From: Roseobacter sp.
Lineage (GTDB): Bacteria > Pseudomonadota > Alphaproteobacteria > Rhodobacterales > Rhodobacteraceae
Reading direction: 5' to 3'
Assembly (NCBI GenBank): GCA_002731875.1
Contig: PCCY01000012.1
Span: forward strand, 62,001-126,000
Length of the DNA: 64,000 nt
The translations under genes were made by a program, and so were the position numbers. Of the stretch, positions 45,279-55,128 are shown in pieces (position 1 is the stretch's first letter; every line of letters begins with the position of its first letter). The notes beneath the pieces were generated by a model. The model did no database searches. It was not told where the DNA came from and saw only the letters and a program-made list of their open reading frames with translations.

Positions 45279-47720
45279 ATGACACAGACCAGAATCCCCA
45301 ACTCGCTCCGAAATCCAACAAAGACGTATAAGATCGGTATTGTGACCGCCGCCGCGATCGGCGCGGCATCCCCCGCAACACTTTATGCGCAATCGACCAG
45401 CGATCCGCTTTTACTGCCGGGAATCGAGGTGGAAACATCCGAACCGGTAGCACCGACACCAAAGCCGGTAGCAAAAAAACAACGTCGCGCCGCCCCCGCA
45501 GCGCCCCGGCGTCAGGCACCTCGTGCGCAGGCACCTGTGCCGACGCCTGCGCCCGTGGCACCCGTTGCCGCGGCGGCTCCCTCCCCCAGCGGACCGGTTG
45601 CGGGTGAGAACGGTCTTTCGCCCTATGCCAACCCCGACGCCGGATATCAGGCTGTGCGTTCAGGCAATTCGTTGCTGAGCCAGCCACTGGTCGACACGCC
45701 GCGCTCGGTCACCGCGGTGACCCAACAAGTATTGCGCGACAAGAACGCTACCTCGGTGCGCGAACTTGCCCGTACGACGCCCGGCATCACACTGGGCACC
45801 GGTGAAGGCGGAAATGCTTTTGGTGATGTCCTGTTTATCCGCGGATTTCAGTCATCCAACGATGTGTTCATCGACGGCATCCGCGATTCAGGCGTCGCAG
45901 TACGTGAAACATTCATGACCGAACAGGTCGAGATTACCAAAGGGCCGTCAGGGTCCATTGCGGGGCGCTCCACCACCGGTGGTTCCCTTAATCTGGTGAC
46001 AAAGAAGCCCCAGGATACCGATTTTTTAGAATCCACCACCACGTTCGGTACCGCCAAACTGGCCCGTCAGGAGCTGGACTGGAACAAGGTCTGGAATGAC
46101 CGGTTCAAGACCCGGATCGGATCATTGGCGCAAGTCAGCGACGTCGCCGGTCGCGACAATAGCCAGGATGACCGTCTGGGTCTGTCGGTTGCCGCAGAGT
46201 ACAAGGCGACAGAAAAGCTGACCTTCAACCTGGAAGCATACCGGTTGGAGATGAAGCAGATGCCGGATTGGGGTGTCCCTTGGGATGTAAAAAACGGGGT
46301 ACCCTTTACCGAACCTGGCGCAGGCCGCCCTACGCTGGATCGGTCAACCTTTTATGGCAATACCAATCGCGATTTTCAGGACGCCACACAAAGCGTGGCG
46401 ACCCTGGGCGCGACCTATGAAATCAGCCCGGGCATGACCTTTTCCAACCGGACCCGCATCAGCAAAACCGAGAACGATTATATCGTGACCGGCCCGGAAG
46501 ACCCCGATACCACCAACCCCGATCCATACCAATGGACGCTGGTCGCGCACCCGCAGGCCCGGTATCAGGTGAACGACGTTCTCGCCAATACCAGCGAACT
46601 GTCGTTCGGTTTCGATACCGGCAGCGCAAGTCACGATTTTGTCGCCGGCTTTGCCGTGGTTCGAGAAGAAGTCAGCCAGCAGGGCTATCTTGAGCGGACA
46701 ACAAACAGCGCAGGTGTTACCACAACACGCGGGCTTTCCGACTGCACCGTCGCGATCTACAATCCTGACCCCAACAGCTGTCCGAACCCGACGACGGTGC
46801 GCGACCCCAATGCCACGCTGACCAAGGTCACGACGAAATCGTTCTATCTGAACGACACGATCACCTTTAACCCGCAATGGCAGTTGAACCTGGGCGCACG
46901 GGTAGACGACTATAGCATCAGCCGCACCACCACGGCAGCCGGGTCAACCACCTTCAGCCGCGATGACGTGATGTTCAACTGGAACGCCGGTGTTGTCTGG
47001 AAACCGCGCGAGAACGGGACCGTCTACCTTTCCTATGCGACGTCAAGCAATCCTTCGGGGCAAGAGCTCGACGCGGGTGCCGCCTACGGCGGGCTGGGGG
47101 CCGCAAACGCACCCCTTTCCCCAGAGCGGAACACCGCATTTGAACTCGGAACGAAATGGCAGTTCGGTGATTTTACGGCCACTGCCGCGGTATTCCAGAC
47201 CGAGAAAAGCAACGCTCGCGAAACGTCTGGCGGCCGCTCCACCCCGTTGGTCATAACCGATACCGGTGAATATCGCATTCGCGGCATCGAACTGGGCATG
47301 GCCGGCAAGATGACCGAAAAGCTTAGCGTGTCCGGTGGTTTGACGTGGATGGATAGTGAGGTTCTGAGCAGCAGCAATCCCAACAACATCGGGGCAGACT
47401 TCGCCAATATTGCGCATGAACAGTTCAACCTGCTTGCCCGCTATGAATACAACGACAAATGGAGCTTTGGCGGCCAAGCCACGTGGCGTGGCCCTGTCCA
47501 AGGCGGGTTGTTTGCGGCGACAACCGGCAACAACCTTCCCAGCTTCTGGCGGTTTGATCTGATGGCCGAATACGAGATCACGGATGCCGCTTCGGTAAAC
47601 TTCCGCGTCGATAACGTGTTGGATGAAACCTACTATGACGCTGTGTACCGCTCGAGTGCGCCGTTTTCCTACATCGCGCCGGGACGCTCTGCATCGGTTT
47701 CGGTCAGCATGAAGTTCTAA
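45279..47720 (+). CDS. TonB-dependent siderophore receptor
   Basis: An 813-residue outer-membrane receptor of the catecholate (Fiu/FhuA-like) type. A signal-like segment ends near residue 38 (AATLYAQ form). A striking Ala/Pro-rich stretch of about 70 residues follows, then the plug domain (VDTPRSVTAVTQQVLRDKNA, FIRGFQSSNDVFIDGIRDSG, ITKGPSGSIAGRSTTGG). The 22-strand barrel ends with the aromatic SVSVSMKF. The signal has an extended, Fiu-like N-region. It transports a ferric siderophore using ExbBD-TonB encoded downstream. It follows the Cys-rich gene after 241 bases, so it may have its own promoter. Confidence 0.95.
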   Translation: MTQTRIPNSLRNPTKTYKIGIVTAAAIGAASPATLYAQSTSDPLLLPGIEVETSEPVAPTPKPVAKKQRRAAPAAPRRQAPRAQAPVPTPAPVAPVAAAAPSPSGPVAGENGLSPYANPDAGYQAVRSGNSLLSQPLVDTPRSVTAVTQQVLRDKNATSVRELARTTPGITLGTGEGGNAFGDVLFIRGFQSSNDVFIDGIRDSGVAVRETFMTEQVEITKGPSGSIAGRSTTGGSLNLVTKKPQDTDFLESTTTFGTAKLARQELDWNKVWNDRFKTRIGSLAQVSDVAGRDNSQDDRLGLSVAAEYKATEKLTFNLEAYRLEMKQMPDWGVPWDVKNGVPFTEPGAGRPTLDRSTFYGNTNRDFQDATQSVATLGATYEISPGMTFSNRTRISKTENDYIVTGPEDPDTTNPDPYQWTLVAHPQARYQVNDVLANTSELSFGFDTGSASHDFVAGFAVVREEVSQQGYLERTTNSAGVTTTRGLSDCTVAIYNPDPNSCPNPTTVRDPNATLTKVTTKSFYLNDTITFNPQWQLNLGARVDDYSISRTTTAAGSTTFSRDDVMFNWNAGVVWKPRENGTVYLSYATSSNPSGQELDAGAAYGGLGAANAPLSPERNTAFELGTKWQFGDFTATAAVFQTEKSNARETSGGRSTPLVITDTGEYRIRGIELGMAGKMTEKLSVSGGLTWMDSEVLSSSNPNNIGADFANIAHEQFNLLARYEYNDKWSFGGQATWRGPVQGGLFAATTGNNLPSFWRFDLMAEYEITDAASVNFRVDNVLDETYYDAVYRSSAPFSYIAPGRSASVSVSMKF

Positions 47721-47783
47721 CCCACCACCCACGTGGCAGGCGGTGTTCTATCGCCTGCCGTTTTCCAACCGAAAGGACATTTT

Positions 47784-48467
47784 ATGTTGGTCTGCGTCGA
47801 AGATATCCTGTCTGCGCAAGAACTGTCCGATATCCGGGATGCGCTGAGCACCGCTGAATGGGATGACGGTCGCGCAACAGCAGGTGCGCAATCTGCGCAA
47901 ACCAAGCGCAACCGGCAAATTCCGCTCAACAGTCCGGTGCTTCCCGATCTGCAAACGCTGGTGCTGCAAAGGCTGATGGCCAATCCTACGTGGATTTCCG
48001 CGTCGTTGCCGCTGCATATTCTACCGCCAATGTTCAATCGGTACGAGCAATCCGAGACCTTCGGCGTTCATGTCGACAATGCCATTCGGGTCAACCCTCA
48101 AACCGGCCAGCGGCTGCGCACCGATCTGTCCTGCACCCTGTTCCTGAACGACCCTGACGACTATGACGGGGGCGATCTGGTCATCGAAGACAACTACGGC
48201 ACCCAGTCTGTCAAACTGCCCGCCGGGCACTGCGTTCTTTACCCATCTACATCTTTGCATCAGGTCACACCGGTGACGCGCGGTGCCCGTGTGGCATCGT
48301 TTTTCTGGGTCCAATCCATGATCCGCGACGGTGGGCAGCGTGAAATTCTGTTCGACCTTGATCAATCCATCCAAGCGCTGTCAGCAACTGCGGGGTTGAA
48401 CGACGCCACCGCTGTGCGTCTGACCGGCATTTATCACAATCTTATTCGGCAATGGGCGGAAACGTGA
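47784..48467 (+). CDS. Fe2+-dependent PKHD-type hydroxylase (PiuC/YbiX)
   Basis: A 227-residue 2-oxoglutarate/Fe(II) dioxygenase. The HxD iron ligands are in [13 protein letters not shown] and the distal His in [20 protein letters not shown], with the 2-oxoglutarate Arg close by. PiuC/YbiX genes characteristically accompany Fiu-like receptors, as here (63 bases after the receptor). The start [10 protein letters not shown] at 47784 has GAAAGGACATTTT upstream; a longer start would sit in the intergenic space. The substrate of this family is not established. Confidence 0.93.
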   Translation: MLVCVEDILSAQELSDIRDALSTAEWDDGRATAGAQSAQTKRNRQIPLNSPVLPDLQTLVLQRLMANPTWISASLPLHILPPMFNRYEQSETFGVHVDNAIRVNPQTGQRLRTDLSCTLFLNDPDDYDGGDLVIEDNYGTQSVKLPAGHCVLYPSTSLHQVTPVTRGARVASFFWVQSMIRDGGQREILFDLDQSIQALSATAGLNDATAVRLTGIYHNLIRQWAET

Positions 48468-48468
48468 C

Positions 48469-49323
48469 ATGAAATTTGCAGCTGTTCTGACCACCGCGAT
48501 AATGACTGCCCTGCCACAGGTTGCCGCCGCCGATACCGCATCGGTGAATGTTGCGTTGATAAACTTTGCTGACCAATGGATCGGCCCTGCCCTGTCGGAA
48601 CCGATGCGGGACGCGGCGCAGGGGGGCGGCCATTCACCGTTGGCCATGTTCATGGGTGCCGACATTGTCGTGAAATCGGTAATGTTCGGGTTGGCGCTTG
48701 CGTCAGTACTTGGCTGGGCTGTCTGGGCAGGCAAGATGCTTCAAGTCTACGTGGCGAACAACCGGCTGCGCCGGTCCTACAGGCAACTGGCGCGCGCCGG
48801 TACGTTGACCGGTGCGCACCCAAAGACCTATTCAGGGCCGGTGCGGGTCATGGTTGACGCGGCACAGGCTGAAATCGAGATATCGTCCGGACTGGGGAAG
48901 GACGGTGTCAAAGAACGGATGGCCTCGGAACTGTCGCGTATCGAAGCCGGTGCCGCCCGGTCAATGCAGTCGGGCGCGATGGTGCTTGGCTCCATCGGGT
49001 CGACGGCCCCTTTCATCGGCCTGTTCGGCACCGTCTGGGGGATAATGAACAGCTTTATCGGCATTGCCGAAAGCGGCACCACCAGCCTTTCGGTTGTTGC
49101 CCCCGGTATCGCAGAGGCGCTTTTGGCGACCGCGATCGGGCTGGTTGCCGCCATTCCGGCCGTGCTGCTTTACAATCATATCACGCGGGTGGTGTCAGGG
49201 TATCGGGCACGGATCGGTGACGCAGCCGCATTGGTAGAACGCTGCCTGTCGCGCGATCTTGACCGTCGTGCCGCAGAGGCGGTACCCGCGCGGACCACCT
49301 TGCGCAATTTGGCGGCGGAGTAG
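48469..49323 (+). CDS. exbB: TonB-system energiser ExbB
   Basis: A 284-residue MotA/TolQ/ExbB protein. A cleavable-looking signal (MKFAAVLTTAIMTALPQVAAA) and a periplasmic segment precede three membrane helices, the last two around SGAMVLGSIGSTAPFIGLFG and EALLATAIGLVAAIPAVLLY. These are the proton-channel helices. With ExbD it harvests the proton-motive force for TonB. It starts one base after the hydroxylase stop and is followed by exbD after four bases. Confidence 0.93.
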   Translation: MKFAAVLTTAIMTALPQVAAADTASVNVALINFADQWIGPALSEPMRDAAQGGGHSPLAMFMGADIVVKSVMFGLALASVLGWAVWAGKMLQVYVANNRLRRSYRQLARAGTLTGAHPKTYSGPVRVMVDAAQAEIEISSGLGKDGVKERMASELSRIEAGAARSMQSGAMVLGSIGSTAPFIGLFGTVWGIMNSFIGIAESGTTSLSVVAPGIAEALLATAIGLVAAIPAVLLYNHITRVVSGYRARIGDAAALVERCLSRDLDRRAAEAVPARTTLRNLAAE

Positions 49324-49327
49324 AGCA

Positions 49328-49792
49328 ATGGGTGTGCGACTGTCCGACGGCGGCGATGAACTGGCACCGAATGCTGACATCAACATCACACCATTTATCG
49401 ACGTGATGCTGGTCCTGCTGATCATCTTCATGGTGGCCGCCCCCCTTTCCACCGTTGACGTAAATGTCGAACTCCCGGTGGCGACCGGCACCCCCGCTGC
49501 GCGCCCCGCTGACCCGGTGTTCGTGACGATCCACAAGGATCTGAGCCTAAGCGTCGGTGACGGCGATGTGACGCTGGCCGATCTGAACATGCAGCTCGGC
49601 ATGCTGACCAAGCTCGATTTCAGCACCCGCATTTATATCAATGCAGACCGGTCGGTCCCTTACGGCGAAGTGATGGCGGTGATGAACCGCATGCGAAGCG
49701 AAGGCTACCTGAAAATCGGATTGGTCGGTCTTGAGGACGAGGGCAGCCAAGCCCCAGGCGTCGCGCCTCCGGCGGAGAATAGCGCGAAATGA
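49328..49792 (+). CDS. exbD: TonB-system energiser ExbD
   Basis: A 154-residue protein with one N-terminal membrane helix, NITPFIDVMLVLLIIFMVA, carrying the essential Asp (Asp25). The periplasmic domain follows (IYINADRSVPYGEVMAVMN). The start MGVRLSDGG at 49328 fits the family; the longer frame upstream lies within exbB. It overlaps tonB by ATGA. The C-terminal tail (GVAPPAENSAK) is slightly longer than in classical ExbD. Confidence 0.93.
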   Translation: MGVRLSDGGDELAPNADINITPFIDVMLVLLIIFMVAAPLSTVDVNVELPVATGTPAARPADPVFVTIHKDLSLSVGDGDVTLADLNMQLGMLTKLDFSTRIYINADRSVPYGEVMAVMNRMRSEGYLKIGLVGLEDEGSQAPGVAPPAENSAK

Positions 49793-50604
49793 GCTTTGCC
49801 TATGCTGCTTCGCCTAAATCGGGCCTGATGCTTGGTATTGGCCTGAGCATTGGGGTTCACGGGGCCCTGATCGCATTGTGGTTGACACAAGCCGCCGCCA
49901 CCGAACCCTTGCAGGACCAAGGCATTCAGGGGCGCGAGCTGATTGATCTGGCCGAGATTGAAATGATCATGGCCGCCCCTGAGACAGATCTGCCCGACGG
50001 CGACCCGGCCCAGGACAGTCAGGCAGTGATGGAAAGCCCGTCAGAGCGTATAGAGGCCAAAGCGTCCAACGACCCGCTGTTGGCACAGGTTCCACGGGCC
50101 CCGGATGACCCGGAACTACAGTTCAAAATTGCCAATCCGGACCAAAAGGTCGAAACCGAGAAGGAAGCAAAGGAAATCCCCACCGAAGTGCCCAAGGAAA
50201 CCGCGCAGGAAAGTGCGCCTCAAAGCGTCGCGGCCGCCCCCAAGGCCAGTGCGGGCCAAGACGAACAAGACCAGAGTGCAGCGCAGGAACAAGGGCTGAG
50301 CGACGCGGAACAGGCCGAGATTACCGACTGGCAAAAGTCACTGGTGCTGGCGTTGAATGCTGCCAAGGATTATCCGCGACGCGCCCGCAAAGCCCGCGCT
50401 GAAGGCACGGTATCGGTCGCGTTTTCCCTGGATCAATACGGTCGCATCAAAGCCCGCGAGGTATCGAAATCATCGGGATGGCCGGTACTGGACAAAGCGG
50501 CGCTTGATATTTTTGACCGGCTCAAGGCTTTGCCCGCGCCGCCGGCGGCAATGGGGGCCGGGCCGTTTGATCTGGCGATCCCGATCAGCTACAGGTTCCG
50601 CTGA
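49789..50604 (+). CDS. tonB: TonB energy transducer
   Basis: A 271-residue protein anchored by an N-terminal helix (GLMLGIGLSIGVHGALIALW) with the conserved Ser/His type face. A long charged, Glu/Lys/Pro-rich linker (about residues 70-175) spans the periplasm. The C-terminal TonB domain begins YPRRARKARAEGTVSVAFSL and ends with ISYRFR. It couples ExbBD to the receptor encoded in the same cluster. Its last 20 bases overlap the 3' end of the convergent oxidase gene. Confidence 0.93.
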   Translation: MSFAYAASPKSGLMLGIGLSIGVHGALIALWLTQAAATEPLQDQGIQGRELIDLAEIEMIMAAPETDLPDGDPAQDSQAVMESPSERIEAKASNDPLLAQVPRAPDDPELQFKIANPDQKVETEKEAKEIPTEVPKETAQESAPQSVAAAPKASAGQDEQDQSAAQEQGLSDAEQAEITDWQKSLVLALNAAKDYPRRARKARAEGTVSVAFSLDQYGRIKAREVSKSSGWPVLDKAALDIFDRLKALPAPPAAMGAGPFDLAIPISYRFR

Positions 50605-51664
50605 ATTCAGTCACTGCATCGGGGGTGATATCGGCGACCGTCGCACAGCCGCAAAGTGCCATCGTCACCTCGAGCTCGTCGCGCAATCGGCGCAACACCT
50701 GGCTTGCACCGCGTGCCCCGTTCACTGTCAGGCCATGCATCACGGGGCGCCCCACCAGCACTGCCTCGGCCCCCAGTGCAAGCGCTTTGAACACGTCGCT
50801 ACCGCGCCTTACCCCACCATCCAGATAGACCGGCACTGCGCCTGCTACCGCCTTCGCAACGCCAGCCAGACGGGTGATTGGCGCGGGCAATGTGTCAAGA
50901 ACCCGGCCCCCGTGGTTTGATACGATGATACCTTGCGCGCCTGCCTCGACCAGCCGTGTCGCATCCGCCGGGCGCAGGCATCCTTTGATGATCACCGGCA
51001 CCGGACTGTCCTTGATCAATCGCAGCAGGTCCGCCCACGTCGGCGCAAAGACCATCATGCCATCGAACACAACGCTTTGCCCCTCTTGCAACTGGGGGCG
51101 CGGCGGCTGGGGTAGCACGTCAAGCATGACCGGGCGCACTTCGGCCGGCAGCGCAAAGCCCGCGGCGACTTCACGGTCGCGCAAGCCGTTGATCGGCGCA
51201 TCCAGCGTCACCACAAGCGCTTCTGCACCGCAGTTTACCGCGCGGTCGACCAGCATCATCGTCGTGTCGTGATTGCCCTGCATGTAAAGCTGAAACCAGC
51301 GTCGCCCCGGTATCGTCGCAATGTCCTCCGGGGGGGTACTGGTTTGGCAGCTCAGTACCATCGGTGCATCTTGGGCGGCAGCCGCCATTGCGGTTGCGGT
51401 TTCGCCGTCGGGGTGGAACAGAAGTTGGAACGCCATCGGTGCAACAATGATGGGATGTGCCGCTGCACACCCTAAAATTCGGGTCCGGGTGTGCCCCCCG
51501 GCGCAAGGGGTCAGCAGCTTGGGCAACAACCCTATCCGTGCGAAAGCCGCACGGTTCTCGGCCACGCTGTGCTCTGCTTCCGCGCCGCCTTCGAGATAGG
51601 CAAGTGCGTCTGGCGGCAGTTGCTTTGCCGCCGCGACTTCGAAATCTGATAGGGTCAAGGGCAT
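50585..51664 (-). CDS. FMN-dependent alpha-hydroxy-acid oxidase/dehydrogenase
   Basis: A 359-residue TIM-barrel flavoprotein of the glycolate oxidase / lactate dehydrogenase (LldD) family. The catalytic His lies in IIVSNHGGRVLDTLPAP, followed by Arg. The phosphate-binding end is VYLDGGVRRGSDVFKALALG. The N-terminus LTLSDFEVAAAKQLPPDALA is typical. The start at 51664 matches the family; an ATG 39 bases upstream is possible, and neither has a strong ribosome-binding site. It diverges from an Ldh-type dehydrogenase gene, and together they suggest 2-hydroxy-acid metabolism. Confidence 0.9.
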   Translation of the reverse strand: MPLTLSDFEVAAAKQLPPDALAYLEGGAEAEHSVAENRAAFARIGLLPKLLTPCAGGHTRTRILGCAAAHPIIVAPMAFQLLFHPDGETATAMAAAAQDAPMVLSCQTSTPPEDIATIPGRRWFQLYMQGNHDTTMMLVDRAVNCGAEALVVTLDAPINGLRDREVAAGFALPAEVRPVMLDVLPQPPRPQLQEGQSVVFDGMMVFAPTWADLLRLIKDSPVPVIIKGCLRPADATRLVEAGAQGIIVSNHGGRVLDTLPAPITRLAGVAKAVAGAVPVYLDGGVRRGSDVFKALALGAEAVLVGRPVMHGLTVNGARGASQVLRRLRDELEVTMALCGCATVADITPDAVTEFSGTCS

Positions 51665-51935
51665 GGCGCACGAATACCTGACAGTTTCAGTTTTACAAGC
51701 CATTTAATCATCGCCTCTCCCGCCCGTCAGCGACGCCCGAGCCCAAGGTCAGGCCCGCCTTTCCCTGTTCGATCCGCTTCACAAAGTGACAAGAGAAACC
51801 CGGTCAGCGTTCCTGCTCCCAGATTGGCGTTGGCCAGCAGGTCAGGCGGCTTTGATTTGGCCAGACCGAAGAAATACATTCAATGATTGTCGTGTGTGCT
51901 ATTTTTCGACTTAATGGCCGAAACGAAAGGACCAC

Positions 51936-52949
51936 ATGGAACATTCACTTTCTCTCGACGACGTCGAAGCCCTCGCTTTTGAAACGCTCGCTGCTGCCGG
52001 TGCCGCGCGCCCGGCAGCCCGAGCGGTGGCGCGTTCCACAAGACTGGCCGAGCGCGACGGTATCCGCAGTCACGGCTTGTTGTACCTTCCGATCTACGCC
52101 GAACATCTGATGTGCGGGAAGGTTTCGGCATCGGCCACCCCTTCGGTCACAACACCGCGCAGCGGTCTTGTCCATGTCGATGCCGATCACGGGTTCGCCC
52201 ATACGGCAATCGACGCCGGATGGGACAAGCTGGTCGAAGCGGCGCAAAACAACGGCATCGCTGCGATGAGCGTCAAGAATTCCTATAACTGCGGGGTACT
52301 GGGGCATCACGCGGAAAGACTTGCTACAGACGGACTGATCGGGCTGTGTTTTACCCATGCGCCCGCGTCAATTGCCCCGCCGGGCGGCAAACTACCCGTC
52401 GTGGGAACCAATCCGTTTTCCATCGCGGTACCAGGTGAAAAAGGCGAAGCGTTGCTGGTAATCGACCAATCCGCCAGCGCCATCGCCAAATCCGAGATCT
52501 TGTTACGCAGCCGCGAAGGCGTGCCGATCGAACCCGGATGGGCTCTGGATGCACAGGGGAATGAAACCCTTGATGCGGATGCCGCGCTGGCGGGATCGAT
52601 GTTGCCATCTGGCGGCTACAAGGGGTTCGGCGTCGGTCTGCTGGTCGAAATCCTTGCCGCGGCACTGACCGGGGCCAATCTAAGCACCGAAGCCAGCCCG
52701 TTTTCCGGACCAAACGGTGGTCCTCCGGGGACAGGGCAATTCTTCATTGCGATAGATCCCGCTGGTTCAGGGGAAGCCGGGTTTGGGGGGGCTATGGCGC
52801 GGCTTGCCGCGTCGATCACCGACCAACCCGGCGCTAGATTGCCGGGCAAGCGCCGCGCCGATAACCGAGCCAGGATTGAAGCCGAAGGCGTAAAAGTCAG
52901 CGATGATCTGTTGGCCCGGATCAAGACCATCGCTGCTTCACCGTCGTGA
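51936..52949 (+). CDS. Ldh family (malate/lactate/ureidoglycolate-type) dehydrogenase 1
   Basis: A 337-residue NAD(P)-dependent dehydrogenase of the malate/L-sulfolactate/ureidoglycolate group. Conserved segments are RSHGLLYLPIYAEHL near residue 45, VGTNPFSIAVP near 155, and the MLPSGGYKGFGVGLLVEILA helix near 226. The substrate-side motif that normally reads NSxH or SHNCG is NSYNCGVLGHHAE here. The ATG at 51936 has GAAAGGACCAC upstream. It is convergent with the TRAP transporter genes; a paralogue lies at the head of that operon. Confidence 0.9.
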   Translation: MEHSLSLDDVEALAFETLAAAGAARPAARAVARSTRLAERDGIRSHGLLYLPIYAEHLMCGKVSASATPSVTTPRSGLVHVDADHGFAHTAIDAGWDKLVEAAQNNGIAAMSVKNSYNCGVLGHHAERLATDGLIGLCFTHAPASIAPPGGKLPVVGTNPFSIAVPGEKGEALLVIDQSASAIAKSEILLRSREGVPIEPGWALDAQGNETLDADAALAGSMLPSGGYKGFGVGLLVEILAAALTGANLSTEASPFSGPNGGPPGTGQFFIAIDPAGSGEAGFGGAMARLAASITDQPGARLPGKRRADNRARIEAEGVKVSDDLLARIKTIAASPS

Positions 52950-52978
52950 CCGCCGCCGTCGGATTAGGCGGGGCATGT

Positions 52979-52996
52979 CGGCCACAGGCCGGTTTT
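52979..52996 (+). terminator. Short terminator-like hairpin after dehydrogenase 1
   Basis: CGGCC-ACA-GGCCG (52979-52991) is followed by GTTTT, thirty bases after the dehydrogenase stop. The stem is only five base pairs, so this is a modest candidate. Confidence 0.4.
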
Positions 52997-53057
52997 CATC
53001 GTGCGATTTACCCGGATCGCGCGCGGGCGCAGCTGGATCGTGCTCAGCCCCGTTGTT

Positions 53058-55052
53058 TCATGCCGGACTGGGGCTGGCGGCATTTGCCCGCCATGCCATC
53101 AGTATAGGCAAGGCGCACAGGGCCATTCCGAATGTGAAGGACAATAGATAGCCAAGGTTTGCCAAGCTGTTTTGCGGCATCGCGATCAGGACACCACCGA
53201 AAAACAGCATCACCCTTAACGGCAATGCCGTGCGTCCGAGTAGCGGGCCAACGAGTATCACATAGCCTTGCAAGGCGGATGAGATCATCGCAACCCCGAG
53301 CAATGCGCAACTTAACGCAACCGTGATCTCCCATGCCGGTGCCTGACCGATCAATGCCGGGTTCAACACAAAAAAGAACGGAGCGATATAGATGACCCCG
53401 CCCAAGCGCATGGCCTCAAACCCTGTGGCGATCGGGTTGGACCCTGCCATCGTAGACGCCGCGAACGCACCTAGCGCGACGGGGGGGGTGATATAGCTGA
53501 CCATCCCCCAGTAAAGAATGAACAGGTGCACCGCCAGCTGATTGAGCCCGCCTGCCTCGAGAGCTGGGGCAAGAACCACCGCAAGGAAGATGTAGCAGGC
53601 TGTGACCGTCATCCCCATGCCAAAGATGAACGCGGTGATCGCGCCCATGAGCAACAGAACCAACGTGTTGTCCCCGGCCAGAAACACCAGTTCGTTTACC
53701 AAAGTCCCCGCCAGCCCCGTCGCCGAGAACGAGCCTACGATAAGGCCCACGCCCAACAAAATCGCTGTAAGTTCCGCAAGGCCCATGCCGACGCCGACGA
53801 TCATATTGCCCAAACGTTCGAGGTTCAGCCGGTGGCTTGCCCGGAACTGGTTGACCACCAGCAGCAGCACAGTCGCATAAAACGGCGCAGAGGATTCCTT
53901 GCGCAGGACAATCATCATGTACAGCAGCAGTGCGAATACAAAGATATAGGGCCAGCCTTCAGTCATCACGACCTTTAGCCGCGGCAGGTCCGGCTTTGGC
54001 AGGCCGCGCAGACCACGTTTGGCTGAATACGCGTCGATCTGGGTGAAAAGACCCCAATAGAACAGGATGCTGGGGATAGCTGCCGCCAGGGCGATCTCAA
54101 CATAGGGGCGCGACAGAAATGACGCCATCACAAAGGCCGTGGCACCCATGATCGGCGGCATCAACACGCCACCGGTTGATGCGCATGCTTCGGTTGCGGC
54201 CGCCGTTCTGGCCGAAAACCCGGTTTTTCGCATTGCGGGAATGGAAACTGCGCCGGTGGTCAGGACGTTGGAGATAACCGAACCCGACATCGACCCCATG
54301 AACCCGCTGGCAAAAATCGAAACCTTTGCCGCACCGCCACGATACCCGCCGACCAGCCCCAGGGCCAGGTCGTTGAAAAATTGGCCGCCTCCGGTGCGTT
54401 GCAGTACCGCACCGAACAGGATGAACCCGATGACAACACCGCCGAATGCTTTCATCGGGATGCCAAATGAGCTTTCGGCCGAATAAATGTGGTAAGCCAC
54501 TGTCTGAATAAATGTGCTTTGGAAGCCCGAGAACGGATCAGGCACCTGCCCCGCGAACGTCGGGTAGAATGCAAACAGCGTGACGATGCAGAAAAGCACC
54601 AGCCCCCCCGCCCTGCGTGTCGCCTCGAGTATCAAGAGGAAGAACACGATCGACACATATTCGGCGGTTTTAGGGGCTGCGTATTCCCATCCCTGCGACA
54701 GGTTCAACTGCGCCGTCTGAGCCAGATACCCCGTGCTTGCCAGGGCGAGTCCGAAAAGCGACCAGTCCAGCCAGGTCGGCACACCGCCCTTGCCGCCACG
54801 CATCTGAAAAATCAGGAAAGTAAGCGCCAGAAACAGGCCGCCCAATACATACAGATAGCGCCCCTCAATCAGCACGATCCCGAATAGCTGGGCGTTAAAC
54901 AACTGATTTATAACCAATACCAGCGATAGCAACGTCCCGATGACAACCACCCAACGGGCGGGCCCCGCGAGGCGTTCCGCCGGCGTAGCGCCATCAATGG
55001 CGACTTGTTCCAGCCCCTTTATCACGGGGGCATTTGTCTTGGGGTCAGTCAT
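53058..55052 (-). CDS. TRAP-TAXI transporter, fused DctQ-DctM permease
   Basis: A roughly 664-residue polytopic protein. The N-terminal third resembles the four-helix small subunit and the rest the large permease, with TLTAS-like helices such as GFMGSMSGSVISNVLTTGAV, TGGVLMPPIMGATAFVMASF and WGMVSYITPPVALGAFAAST. Fused permeases of this kind pair with TAXI binding proteins, one of which is encoded just upstream. The start is set at 55052 (MTDPKTNAP, GAG eight bases before); an ATG at 55079 is also possible. Ligands of this class include glutamate and other carboxylates. Confidence 0.92.
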   Translation of the reverse strand: MTDPKTNAPVIKGLEQVAIDGATPAERLAGPARWVVVIGTLLSLVLVINQLFNAQLFGIVLIEGRYLYVLGGLFLALTFLIFQMRGGKGGVPTWLDWSLFGLALASTGYLAQTAQLNLSQGWEYAAPKTAEYVSIVFFLLILEATRRAGGLVLFCIVTLFAFYPTFAGQVPDPFSGFQSTFIQTVAYHIYSAESSFGIPMKAFGGVVIGFILFGAVLQRTGGGQFFNDLALGLVGGYRGGAAKVSIFASGFMGSMSGSVISNVLTTGAVSIPAMRKTGFSARTAAATEACASTGGVLMPPIMGATAFVMASFLSRPYVEIALAAAIPSILFYWGLFTQIDAYSAKRGLRGLPKPDLPRLKVVMTEGWPYIFVFALLLYMMIVLRKESSAPFYATVLLLVVNQFRASHRLNLERLGNMIVGVGMGLAELTAILLGVGLIVGSFSATGLAGTLVNELVFLAGDNTLVLLLMGAITAFIFGMGMTVTACYIFLAVVLAPALEAGGLNQLAVHLFILYWGMVSYITPPVALGAFAASTMAGSNPIATGFEAMRLGGVIYIAPFFFVLNPALIGQAPAWEITVALSCALLGVAMISSALQGYVILVGPLLGRTALPLRVMLFFGGVLIAMPQNSLANLGYLLSFTFGMALCALPILMAWRANAASPSPA

Positions 55053-55128
55053 CGGTACACTCGTGCTTGGGGTAAACATAGCGAACCAGCCGACGAGATC
55101 GCCGGCTGGTTCACGTTGGTGACAAAGG

